Assembly: GCA_902618335.1 (NCBI GenBank)
Contig: CACNAI010000001.1
Coordinates: 1-64,000, forward strand
DNA length: 64,000 nt
Direction of reading: 5' to 3'
Source: an uncultured Prochlorococcus sp.
Lineage (GTDB): Bacteria; Cyanobacteriota; Cyanobacteriia; PCC-6307; Cyanobiaceae
Part shown: positions 39,923 to 47,859 of the stretch, piece by piece
How the letters are laid out: each line of letters opens with the position of its first letter
Numbering within the stretch: the stretch's first letter is position 1
Made by a program: the position numbers and the translations under genes
The notes under the pieces: model-generated
The model's database searches: none
What the model saw: only the letters and a program-made list of their open reading frames with translations
Told to the model about the DNA's origin: nothing

Positions 39923-40060
39923 ATGAGTGGAGATTTTGAGACTCTTGAAATTAATCAACCAAAAATTAAATATTTAAAACCAGCAGACCATAAAGAATGG
40001 TTAGACAAATTAATTAATAATATTGAGGACATGAAGAACAAGATATTAAAAGATTCTTAG
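39923..40060 (+). CDS. 45 aa small protein, paralog of 36767..36883
   Basis: MSGDFETLEINQPKIKYLKPADHKEWLDKLINNIEDMKNKILKDS; upstream aaaggag. Confidence 0.75.
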   Translation: MSGDFETLEINQPKIKYLKPADHKEWLDKLINNIEDMKNKILKDS

Positions 40061-40195
40061 AAATTTAAGAAAGAAACTTTTTCTTTGGATCTTTAGTTTG
40101 AATGAGAAGCAATTTAAAAAAGAATTTAAATTTTGTATTTAAGGTAACCGCTTTTTTATGAGCATTATTCAGAATAAGAGTCCGACTATTTTTTT

Positions 40196-40339
40196 ATGGA
40201 AAAAAATTTAGATGAAAATTCTTATGAAAAAAGAATTGAAAATATAGAAAAAGGAAAATCATATTTAAAAAGTAATGGATTTTTTAAATCAAAATATAAT
40301 CTTTTCGAAGACATACAAAGATTTATCTATAAAAGGTAA
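40196..40339 (+). CDS. 47 aa hypothetical
   Basis: MEKNLDENSYEKRIENIEKGKSYLKSNGFFKSKYNLFEDIQRFIYKR. Confidence 0.55.
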   Translation: MEKNLDENSYEKRIENIEKGKSYLKSNGFFKSKYNLFEDIQRFIYKR

Positions 40340-40457
40340 TTTAAAAAATATTTTTTACTTTTGATTAATTAAATCTCTCCACAAGCAAGCCATCACATAA
40401 AAGAAAGAAAGACTTGAAAAGGTTAGGAGAAAAAAAGAATGGGTCAATTTTCTATAA

Positions 40458-40562
40458 CTAAATTAGACCAAATAATCCTGCAGTAAAACCAACAGCTGAA
40501 AAGGATATGAACTCAATCAAATCTCTAGGTGCAGAGTTCATAAATAAACCGATTTGAGTCAT
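40458..40562 (-). CDS. 34 aa hydrophobic peptide
   Basis: MTQIGLFMNSAPRDLIEFISFSAVGFTAGLFGLI. Confidence 0.45.
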   Translation of the reverse strand: MTQIGLFMNSAPRDLIEFISFSAVGFTAGLFGLI

Positions 40563-40566
40563 GATT

Positions 40567-40761
40567 TTATGATTTGAGAGAATCTTTTAAATCAAACTTT
40601 TCAGCTTTTTCAGTTTGACATTCAGTATCATCTTCAGCGCATTTGATTTCAGCTTTTTTGTTCATGTGGCTACTACAACCGCCGGCTATAACTGGTAAAG
40701 ACGTTGTAGCCGTAAAACCAGTTAAACATGCAAAGGCGATATAAGGAAAAAATCTTTTCAT
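40567..40761 (-). CDS. secreted/periplasmic Cys-containing small protein
   Basis: N-terminal signal-like MKRFFPYIAFACLTGFTATTSLPVIAGG then CSSHMNKKAEIKCAEDDTECQTEKAEK. Confidence 0.6.
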   Translation of the reverse strand: MKRFFPYIAFACLTGFTATTSLPVIAGGCSSHMNKKAEIKCAEDDTECQTEKAEKFDLKDSLKS

Positions 40762-40842
40762 TTAATTGTTACTTTATGTAAACTTATTATGTTACATAAA
40801 AAGCTCAAGTGTGAGTAGCTGATAATTCGCGATCAGCTCAAA

Positions 40843-41019
40843 CCAACCATCACTTCCCTAAATAGAAACTTTGATAGATAATAAACATATAAAAAAATCC
40901 TGATTCTAGCAAAATTCTAGCAGATAAATTACTCCCAATCCATTGATATGACTGAAGAAAATTTTTGGTTAATGAACTATGTGCCAATAGTCATAGCAAT
41001 GGATTTCAAAAACCTATAA
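40843..41019 (+). repeat. island repeat copy D: hairpin core plus truncated EVE-gene start
   Basis: accatcacttccctaaatagaaactttgatagataataaa, then ATGACTGAAGAAAATTTTTGGTTAATGAAC (MTEENFWLMNYVPIVIAMDFKNL*). Confidence 0.75.
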
Positions 41020-41047
41020 AAAATATTCACGATATGTTCACGATTTA

Positions 41048-41251
41048 ATGGCTTCACCTTCGAGTTGGGAATTCTATAAAGAAGAACAAACTAAAATTTT
41101 ATGGGTCCATATTTGTACCCAAGATTTAACAGGTATAGCTATATCAATTAATAAATGGTGGAAGACAAGATATCCAGAGTTCAAAATGAGAATAGTTTTT
41201 AAAAAAGAATTCGACCATATAAAAATGCAAGAGCAGCAACAGCAGCAATAA
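41048..41251 (+). CDS. DUF1651-like small protein with poly-Gln tail
   Basis: MASPSSWEFYKEEQTKILWVHICTQDLTG...WWKTRYPEFKMRIVFKKEFDHIKMQEQQQQQ. Confidence 0.65.
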   Translation: MASPSSWEFYKEEQTKILWVHICTQDLTGIAISINKWWKTRYPEFKMRIVFKKEFDHIKMQEQQQQQ

Positions 41252-41327
41252 AATTAATCTTTGGTAAATTTTGATGCTGAATATTTTAACTATTCAGCTA
41301 ATATCTATTTAGTAAATTAATGAACAA

Positions 41328-41483
41328 ATGAATTCCGCATTTGCAAAAGTCTCAAATTTAAAAGTTAACAGGTCTTCAAAAATAGCTATTACGCTAGCAT
41401 CATCAACTTTCTTTTTATACGCATTAGGTCAAGCACCTATTTTCAAAAATATTCTTGCAAGTGCTTTCTCTTGTTCTGGCTAA
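41328..41483 (+). CDS. 51 aa hypothetical
   Basis: MNSAFAKVSNLKVNRSSKIAITLASSTFFLYALGQAPIFKNILASAFSCSG. Confidence 0.5.
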   Translation: MNSAFAKVSNLKVNRSSKIAITLASSTFFLYALGQAPIFKNILASAFSCSG

Positions 41484-41526
41484 AAAAATACTTATTTACA
41501 AGAGATGCTGAGAATCAAGAACATAC

Positions 41527-41573
41527 TGATTGACAGTCGATCTAAAATAATGGGAAACTAGCTTCTCTTTTAG
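41527..41573 (+). ncRNA. repeated terminator/sRNA 3'-end element (copy 3)
   Basis: TGATTGACAGTCGATCTAAAATAATGGGAAACTAGCTTCTCTTTT. Confidence 0.4.
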
Positions 41574-41574
41574 T

Positions 41575-41970
41575 ATGAAGTTAAAGAATATTTTAAAAAC
41601 TACTGGGAGTCTTCATATCCTATTGGGATTTTTAATTATTTTCCTACTAATTTTTTCTGTGGAAACTATCGCAGGCAACGCTTCAAGTGAAACATTGCTT
41701 CTTGTAAGAGGGACTGCAGATGTTGTAGCAGCTAGTAATTTAGGGATAGGATTCTTATTGATTATTTGCAGCTCTATTAAAGATAACAAATCTTTAAAAA
41801 AAGTTTTATCAGGTGAACTAGCTTTAATGGCTTGTTTATTAGCAGTAGCCTTATTCAATACTTTTAATGCTGGAACAATTGTTGATGGAGGTCCTCCACC
41901 TCCTTTTTGGGTTGTTTTAATAGTGAACCCCATATTATGTACTTATGGATTAGTTAAAAGGAAAAAATGA
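41575..41970 (+). CDS. four-TM membrane protein
   Basis: 131 aa hydrophobic ORF. Confidence 0.7.
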   Translation: MKLKNILKTTGSLHILLGFLIIFLLIFSVETIAGNASSETLLLVRGTADVVAASNLGIGFLLIICSSIKDNKSLKKVLSGELALMACLLAVALFNTFNAGTIVDGGPPPPFWVVLIVNPILCTYGLVKRKK

Positions 41971-42209
41971 AACGCTTAATTTTATTTATCCCCTCTATAG
42001 CTTTGATGTGGGGTTGTACCAATACATCAAATAAATTAGATACTCTTGAGATTTCTAACACCCAAAGACAGAGAGAAGTTTGTCTGGATTGGTATGGCTA
42101 CAGAATTGATACCAAGAAGGCAATTAATGATTTAAATCTCAAAATTAAAACCGAATCAGAATTGATGACTTATTGTGATTTCTTTAAGAATGTAGCTGAT
42201 ACAAAATAG
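41967..42209 (+). CDS. putative lipoprotein
   Basis: MKRLILFIPSIALMWGC lipobox; 4-bp overlap with previous CDS. Confidence 0.7.
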   Translation: MKRLILFIPSIALMWGCTNTSNKLDTLEISNTQRQREVCLDWYGYRIDTKKAINDLNLKIKTESELMTYCDFFKNVADTK

Positions 42210-42241
42210 TAAAGATTCGATATCTGCAATATATTTTTGAT

Positions 42242-42436
42242 CTATTTAATTTCTAACTTCTCCGCCTTCCTCAATATTTGACTCTTCAAAAAAACAAGCG
42301 CGTCTAATTTTTCTTCTTTTTCTTCAATATTTGCAAATTTCATCTCTGCAATTTCAACAATTGCTTTATTAACATTTTTAAGCTGTTTCTTAATAATTCT
42401 TTTTGGGGTTTTAATTGATTCCATTGGAATTATCAT
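42242..42436 (-). CDS. hypothetical
   Basis: 64 aa Lys/Glu-rich helical ORF. Confidence 0.6.
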   Translation of the reverse strand: MIIPMESIKTPKRIIKKQLKNVNKAIVEIAEMKFANIEEKEEKLDALVFLKSQILRKAEKLEIK

Positions 42437-42487
42437 TTTCTTTATATTCCCTTTATTTTCTTAAAATTCAAGTCCTAGGATTAATTC

Positions 42488-42533
42488 ATGGTTGTCATGA
42501 GGCAGTTGCAGGGATACAACTGAAGCCAACCAT
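42488..42533 (+). repeat. 46-nt structured repeat (copy 2)
   Basis: ATGGTTGTCATGAGGCAGTTGCAGGGATACAACTGAAGCCAACCAT, double stem. Confidence 0.7.
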
Positions 42534-42653
42534 AAATTATTAGAGATCAATTCAAGATATAAAACAAACTCATATAACTAAAGAGATAGTGATGTATTTA
42601 AGAACCACGAATATCTATTAGTAACACTTCTAATACCAATTAATAAACAAAAT

Positions 42654-42726
42654 AAAGGGGCATGTGTTTGCCCCTTTCGAGTCTTATGCACTCATTATCT
42701 AAAAAGTCGGTGAGTGCTTTTGACTC
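42654..42726 (+). promoter_or_regulatory. tandem hairpins upstream of 42752 ORF
   Basis: GGGGCA-tgtgtt-TGCCCC; then GAGTC..GCACTCA...TGAGTGC..GACTC nested stem. Confidence 0.5.
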
Positions 42727-42751
42727 CTGAATTATTTCTACTCCTGTTGAA

Positions 42752-43042
42752 TTGGAAAAGATAGTCGTGACAACCACAAAGCACTTCTACTCGGGTAAAA
42801 ATACTCTATTAATTTCAGGTCAATTAGAGGAAAATATAGGTATAGATCTAGGAGGTCTTATGAAGCTATTCAATCAATTTAATATTCTTCCAAAATATCT
42901 AACGGCATTTAACTATGCAGGTTTAAATTTGAATGAAACCCCAAAAGAACTTGAGCAATGCCCTGTAGAGTTTCAAACCTACTGGGACAAAGAATGTAAA
43001 GACAATCCAACTAATCAAAATTGTTTAATCTATTGTGACTGA
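42752..43042 (+). CDS. 96 aa protein with Cys-tail motif
   Basis: C-terminus FQTYWDKECKDNPTNQNCLIYCD. Confidence 0.75.
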   Translation: MEKIVVTTTKHFYSGKNTLLISGQLEENIGIDLGGLMKLFNQFNILPKYLTAFNYAGLNLNETPKELEQCPVEFQTYWDKECKDNPTNQNCLIYCD

Positions 43043-43089
43043 GTTTAAATTATTCATCCTTGGTCAATCAAAGTGTTATGCCACCATTC

Positions 43090-43185
43090 CATTAATCCTC
43101 TTTTTCTCTTAATTCAGGAAAGCAATTAGCTACTTTTAATGACACTCCTCTAAAAGCATAGGACGCCAAGAAATAGCTATTTAAT
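43090..43185 (-). pseudogene. gene remnant sharing ANCFxELR tail with 30895..31089
   Basis: Frame reads ELNSYFLASYAFRGVSLKVANCFPELREKED* without a clear start. Confidence 0.45.
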
Positions 43186-43210
43186 TCTTACCTTAAAGAA
43201 CCTATAAAAT

Positions 43211-43330
43211 TTAATAAAAACGTTTGATCGTATTAGAAGGAACTTTTACTGGAACCAAAGATTCACCGTAGTGTGATTCGGCTGATCTCATCAGCAGCCA
43301 GTAAAAGAAATTAACTAAAGCAGTCTCCAC
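43211..43330 (-). CDS. 39 aa small protein (GTG start), paralog of 36436..36543
   Basis: METALVNFFYWLLMRSAESHYGESLVPVKVPSNTIKRFY. Confidence 0.65.
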   Translation of the reverse strand: METALVNFFYWLLMRSAESHYGESLVPVKVPSNTIKRFY

Positions 43331-43573
43331 GAAGATTTAGTAACTGACCTAAATAACCTCAATCGAAGTGTATTAGCAATATACAAAACTCTTATGTCAA
43401 CCTTTTAAAACATTTGTATCAGTACGAACTATTTAAAAACCCTAGAATTTGTTCTAAAAACTGTTCTACATTAAACAAATTTCATGCGATAAACCTATTT
43501 TTCAGTATCAATGGCGGGGTTTATACAGAAATTTATGAGGTCGAATATATACGTACATGCAAGGATAATTGAC

Positions 43574-43753
43574 CCCATACCACCCATCACTTTCCTAAAT
43601 AGAAGCTTTACTGGATAATGATTTTATAAAGGCAAATCTTATATTTCATTCACGATTCATTCACGATTTGCAATATTCTCTTAATCCCTTGATATGACTG
43701 ATATTAATTACTGGCTAATGAAGAGCGAACTGGATGCTAAAAAGTCTTCTTAA
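43574..43753 (+). repeat. island repeat copy C: hairpin core plus truncated EVE-gene start
   Basis: ccccataccacccatcactttcctaaatagaagctttactggataatga, then MTDINYWLMKSELDAKKSS*. Confidence 0.85.
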
Positions 43754-43788
43754 ATCTAAAATAATCCGCAAGTTCTTTTTTAAACTCT

Positions 43789-44112
43789 TTAGTTATTTAA
43801 TTTATAGTTCGTCTTAATAGTTTTTATTATTGAATCTTGTGGTTCTTCACTTGGATAACAATTAATAATTCTATATTTTCCGCCTTTCTTATCAGTCTCT
43901 ACAACTGTAAATTCCACATACTTACCTATTCCATCTATTAAATCTTTAACTTCTGTATTAATTATCTCTTCATTTTCATTTTCGATAATACGAGATTTCC
44001 CACCGCAACTAATTAATGCATTTTCTTTGGTAACAAAAAAATCTTTATCATTACTGCATGAGGACAGAAAAGATAAAGAAAATACTACTAAAAGAAGTTT
44101 TTTCATAGTCAA
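43789..44112 (-). CDS. putative lipoprotein
   Basis: MTMKKLLLVVFSLSFLSSCSNDK lipobox. Confidence 0.75.
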   Translation of the reverse strand: MTMKKLLLVVFSLSFLSSCSNDKDFFVTKENALISCGGKSRIIENENEEIINTEVKDLIDGIGKYVEFTVVETDKKGGKYRIINCYPSEEPQDSIIKTIKTNYKLNN

Positions 44113-44329
44113 AAGTTTTTATACATAATTAACTTATAAGGCAATTTTATTAAGTAGAAGTTAAACCTTTTTTTGATTAAAATAATTAAAAAAATTTGAA
44201 TGTCAATTAATTATTAAAAAAATTTTAGCTACGTATCTTTATTTACTAATGCTATTCAAAATTTATACATTATTTAAATTCAATTTAACCCTAGAGAACA
44301 ATTTTTAAATTAGTTATCACTTTTATGTT

Positions 44330-46138
44330 GTGGCTGATTTTAATGATGTTGTTTCAAGAAGAAAATTTTTGCAAGGTTCTTTTGCTTTAGGCTCTGGAGC
44401 ATTTATAGCTGCGACAATTGGTCCTGCTAAAGCAACTAGTTTCTTAAGTGGTTTTAATGGTATAAGTTTTAATCCTGTGCCAGCTAATGGTAAAGATACA
44501 ATTACTCTTCCAAAAGGATTTAGTTGGCATAAAGTTGCATCATGGGGTGATCCATTATGGAGCGGAGTTGATGATTTTGATCAAATAACACGAGGAACAG
44601 GAGAATCTCAGGAAGGGTCTTTTGGGGATAATAATGATGGCATGAGCCTCTTTGATATTGAGGGGAAATCAATTCTTGCAGTCAATAATGAATATTGCAA
44701 TAGGAAAATAATTTATGGAAATAGAGCTAGCGGATTACCAGAAACATCTGATGACGTACGCAAAGGAATTGCTTCGCATGGAGTTTCTATTTTTGAAATA
44801 GAAAAGAAATTAGGAAAATGGAAAATAAAAAAAGATTCACTTTACAACAGAAAAATTACAGGTGATACCAAAATAGCTTTAGATGGACCAGCAGCTGGGT
44901 TCTATTTAATGAAAACTGATGAGGATCTAACCGGAAAAGTTGCAAAAGGTACTTTCAATAATTGTGGTAACGGCAGAACTCCATGGGGGACTTATCTAGC
45001 TTGCGAGGAAAATTTTCATGGTTACTTTTCTTCACCTTCCAATCCATCCGCCTCTATTTCCCCAGAACAAGCAAGATATGGTCTAAAGACAAAAGACAAA
45101 GGTTATAACTGGGTTATGAATCAAGATAGATTTGATTTAGTTAAGAATCCAAACGAAGTTAATAGGCACGGATACATAACTGAAATTGACCCTTCAAAGC
45201 CACAATCAATGCCAAGAAAACATACTGCAATGGGTAGGTTTAAGCATGAGAATTGTGAAGTATCTATTTCTAAAAATGGACAAGTTGTTGCTTATATGGG
45301 AGATGATGAACGAGGTGAGCATCTATATAAGTTCGTATCCAAAGGAAAATATAAAAAAGGTGCTTCTTCTAACTACGATTTATTAACTGAGGGAGAGTTA
45401 TTTGTTGCTGTTTTTAATGATGATGGAACAGGTAAATGGATAAATTTAAAAGAATCTGGAATGAGTGAGCCTGAAATCGCAATTTTCACAAGACTCGCAG
45501 CTACTAAAGTTGGAGCTACAACTATGGATAGACCTGAGTGGGTCGCTGTTAATCCCAAAAAAGTAGAAGCATACTGTGCCTTAACCAATAACAAAAATAG
45601 AGGAGTTAAAGATAATCAACCAATTAACGCAGTAAATCCAAGAGAAAATAATCCTTACGGACAGATAGTTAGATGGACACCTAGCAATTCAGATCATGCA
45701 TCAGTAGATTTCAAATGGGATCTTTTTGTAATGGCTGGAAATCCTGAAACAGCAGAAGGATTATACAAAGGTTCAGAAAATATAAACAAAGATAATATGT
45801 TTAATTCGCCTGATGGGATCGCCTTTGACTCTAAAGGCAATTTGTGGATTCAGACAGATGGTAAATATAGTAATTCTGGAAAATTTGCAGGAATGGGAAA
45901 TAATCAAATGCTTTGTGCAAATCCAAGGACAGGAGAAATTAGTAGATTTCTTGTTGGTCCTAAGGAATGTGAAATTACTGGCATAACTTGGAGTTCTGAT
46001 AAGAAGACAATGTTTGTAGGTGTACAACATCCTGGAGAAAAAAATCCAGATAGTTGTCATTTCCCTGATGGAGGTAATAGCGTTCCAAGGTCTACAGTTA
46101 TTGCCATCACAAGAAATAATGGAAGAGCAATTGGATAA
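44330..46138 (+). CDS. PhoX/DUF839 family protein, Tat-exported
   Basis: Tat motif SRRKFLQGSFALGSGAFIAA; GTWGTYLACEENFHGYF-type and CHFPDGG; GTG start. Confidence 0.88.
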   Translation: MADFNDVVSRRKFLQGSFALGSGAFIAATIGPAKATSFLSGFNGISFNPVPANGKDTITLPKGFSWHKVASWGDPLWSGVDDFDQITRGTGESQEGSFGDNNDGMSLFDIEGKSILAVNNEYCNRKIIYGNRASGLPETSDDVRKGIASHGVSIFEIEKKLGKWKIKKDSLYNRKITGDTKIALDGPAAGFYLMKTDEDLTGKVAKGTFNNCGNGRTPWGTYLACEENFHGYFSSPSNPSASISPEQARYGLKTKDKGYNWVMNQDRFDLVKNPNEVNRHGYITEIDPSKPQSMPRKHTAMGRFKHENCEVSISKNGQVVAYMGDDERGEHLYKFVSKGKYKKGASSNYDLLTEGELFVAVFNDDGTGKWINLKESGMSEPEIAIFTRLAATKVGATTMDRPEWVAVNPKKVEAYCALTNNKNRGVKDNQPINAVNPRENNPYGQIVRWTPSNSDHASVDFKWDLFVMAGNPETAEGLYKGSENINKDNMFNSPDGIAFDSKGNLWIQTDGKYSNSGKFAGMGNNQMLCANPRTGEISRFLVGPKECEITGITWSSDKKTMFVGVQHPGEKNPDSCHFPDGGNSVPRSTVIAITRNNGRAIG

Positions 46139-46168
46139 TGTATAAAACAAAAAAATTAGGCTGATAAC

Positions 46169-46438
46169 ATGAATATATTTGGTGTTGGAATTCCAGAAAT
46201 TGCTGTAATTTTTGTTTTAGCTCTTTTAATATTTGGACCTAAAAAGCTACCAGAACTAGGACGTTCAATTGGAAAAACATTGAAAAGCTTGCAACAAGCT
46301 TCTGGAGAGTTTCAAAAAGAAATTAAGAAGGCAGTTAAAGAAACTGACGAAGAAGTAATAAATGATGGTTCTGAAGTTTTTTCAGACAATAGTTTAATAA
46401 CTGCCAATATTGATGAGGATGAAAATGATGACGATTAA
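46169..46438 (+). CDS. tatA: Sec-independent translocase TatA/E-like
   Basis: MNIFGVGIPEIAVIFVLALLIFGPKKLPELGRSIGKTLKSLQQAS. Confidence 0.93.
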   Translation: MNIFGVGIPEIAVIFVLALLIFGPKKLPELGRSIGKTLKSLQQASGEFQKEIKKAVKETDEEVINDGSEVFSDNSLITANIDEDENDDD

Positions 46439-46475
46439 AGTCAATTAAATCGTTTTTTTAAGATACATTAGCCAT

Positions 46476-46631
46476 CTAAACAAAATAGTTTTCATCATTT
46501 TCCTCAATACTTGTTTCGACCCATTCAGGCGGATAGTCGCCAAGTTTGACATATTGATAAAGCTTATCTAGATCTGGATCGTAATAAGTGTCATTGATTT
46601 TTGGATCTTTGATTACTTTACTTGGATGCAT
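46476..46631 (-). CDS. 51 aa acidic protein
   Basis: MHPSKVIKDPKINDTYYDPDLDKLYQYVKLGDYPPEWVETSIEENDENYFV. Confidence 0.65.
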   Translation of the reverse strand: MHPSKVIKDPKINDTYYDPDLDKLYQYVKLGDYPPEWVETSIEENDENYFV

Positions 46632-46819
46632 AAATAAAATCTGATTTATAAAAGTGAATTTTTAAAATCATTTATTGCTTTAAATGGTTTGTCTTCAATA
46701 TTTAAGGCGTGAAAATAAAGAAGACTTTTAAAAGTTAAGATGCCAAGATTAAGGAAAAATTAATTAAGAAATAAATTTGTTTAAAACAATTTCACTCATA
46801 ATTGTTTAGCAAGTAATCC

Positions 46820-47074
46820 CTAAATAGAAATTTTATCTAAAGACAAAATATCTTGTACTTTAACCGTATTTAGCTGATCATTATTTTCTAGATTTTTATA
46901 CAATCTTCTTGATTGGGGTGATTTAAGTGCGTTATTGTAATTTTCAATAAATTCCGAATCATCCAAAATAGATTTATCTTTACTTTTGAATCTTTCTTTC
47001 TGGATATTTTTTAAATTTCCAATCTCTTTTGTTTGAGCATCACGATTGCGTGGAGGAAAATTTTCTAATTTCAT
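46820..47074 (-). CDS. hypothetical
   Basis: 84 aa charged ORF. Confidence 0.6.
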   Translation of the reverse strand: MKLENFPPRNRDAQTKEIGNLKNIQKERFKSKDKSILDDSEFIENYNNALKSPQSRRLYKNLENNDQLNTVKVQDILSLDKISI

Positions 47075-47219
47075 TATTAAATTTTGTTTTTTATATCTCC
47101 AAACCTTAAAGCGTTAAAGTAATGCAGATTCCTCAATTTTAATTTCCACTGTTTAAGAGAGATTTAAGTTGGCAATAAATTTTTTTTAAACAACTTTAAT
47201 TGATCAAAACTGTTTTAAC

Positions 47220-47387
47220 CCCCCTTACCCATTATCACTTTCCTAAAAAGGAAATTTGATGGATAATAAACCTAGAATTGAATATTTTTAAATTCTGTTC
47301 TCACACCGTTAACACATTGTAGTTTTCTGCTAACCCCTTGATATGAGTGAAATAAATTACTGGCTAATGAAAAGTGAGCCAGTCTGA
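47220..47387 (+). repeat. island repeat copy B: hairpin core plus truncated EVE-gene start
   Basis: cccattatcactttcctaaaaaggaaatttgatggataataaa, then MSEINYWLMKSEPV*. Confidence 0.9.
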
Positions 47388-47436
47388 TTTCAGAGTGGAT
47401 CTCAAGGATTTGTGATTTTTTACCCAAACTTTACCC

Positions 47437-47476
47437 AAACTTTTAAACTTTTAAACTTTTAAACTTTTAAACTTTT
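47437..47476. repeat. 8-nt tandem repeat AAACTTTT x5
   Basis: aaactttt five perfect units, preceded by tttacccaaac x2. Confidence 0.95.
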
Positions 47477-47653
47477 AAAAATTATCCGAATTCCCTAATC
47501 ATTTTTTGATTTTAAAATAATATTTTATTTTTTCTTATTCGTATCTTATTTAATTCTTAAAGAAGAGTTCATTAAATCTTTTAAGCTGAAATTAGCTTCT
47601 ATATTCTCCTCACACGAAATAGAGAAGCTTTTTCTTTTTGAAATAAATTTGAT

Positions 47654-47854
47654 ATGACTTATTTTGCAGAGCCAAATTACATAGAATATGACCTTTGGTT
47701 TGATTCAAATATTAATGCAGTTGATTTAATTAACTATTCAGATGAAAATGAATTTTGTAATTTTACGCATAAAAAATTCCATAAGATATCAAGTTTAAAT
47801 TTAGTTATTGGTTCCTCAAAATATAAACAAATGATGATTTTTTCTTTTTTCTAA
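47654..47854 (+). CDS. hypothetical
   Basis: 66 aa ORF. Confidence 0.4.
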   Translation: MTYFAEPNYIEYDLWFDSNINAVDLINYSDENEFCNFTHKKFHKISSLNLVIGSSKYKQMMIFSFF

Positions 47855-47859
47855 TTTCT

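Noticed and set aside
45773-46150. Minus-strand ORF opposite phoX-like gene
   Set aside because: Antisense shadow of a well-supported CDS
47437-47476. CRISPR-like array
   Set aside because: 8-nt units without spacers; simple tandem repeat
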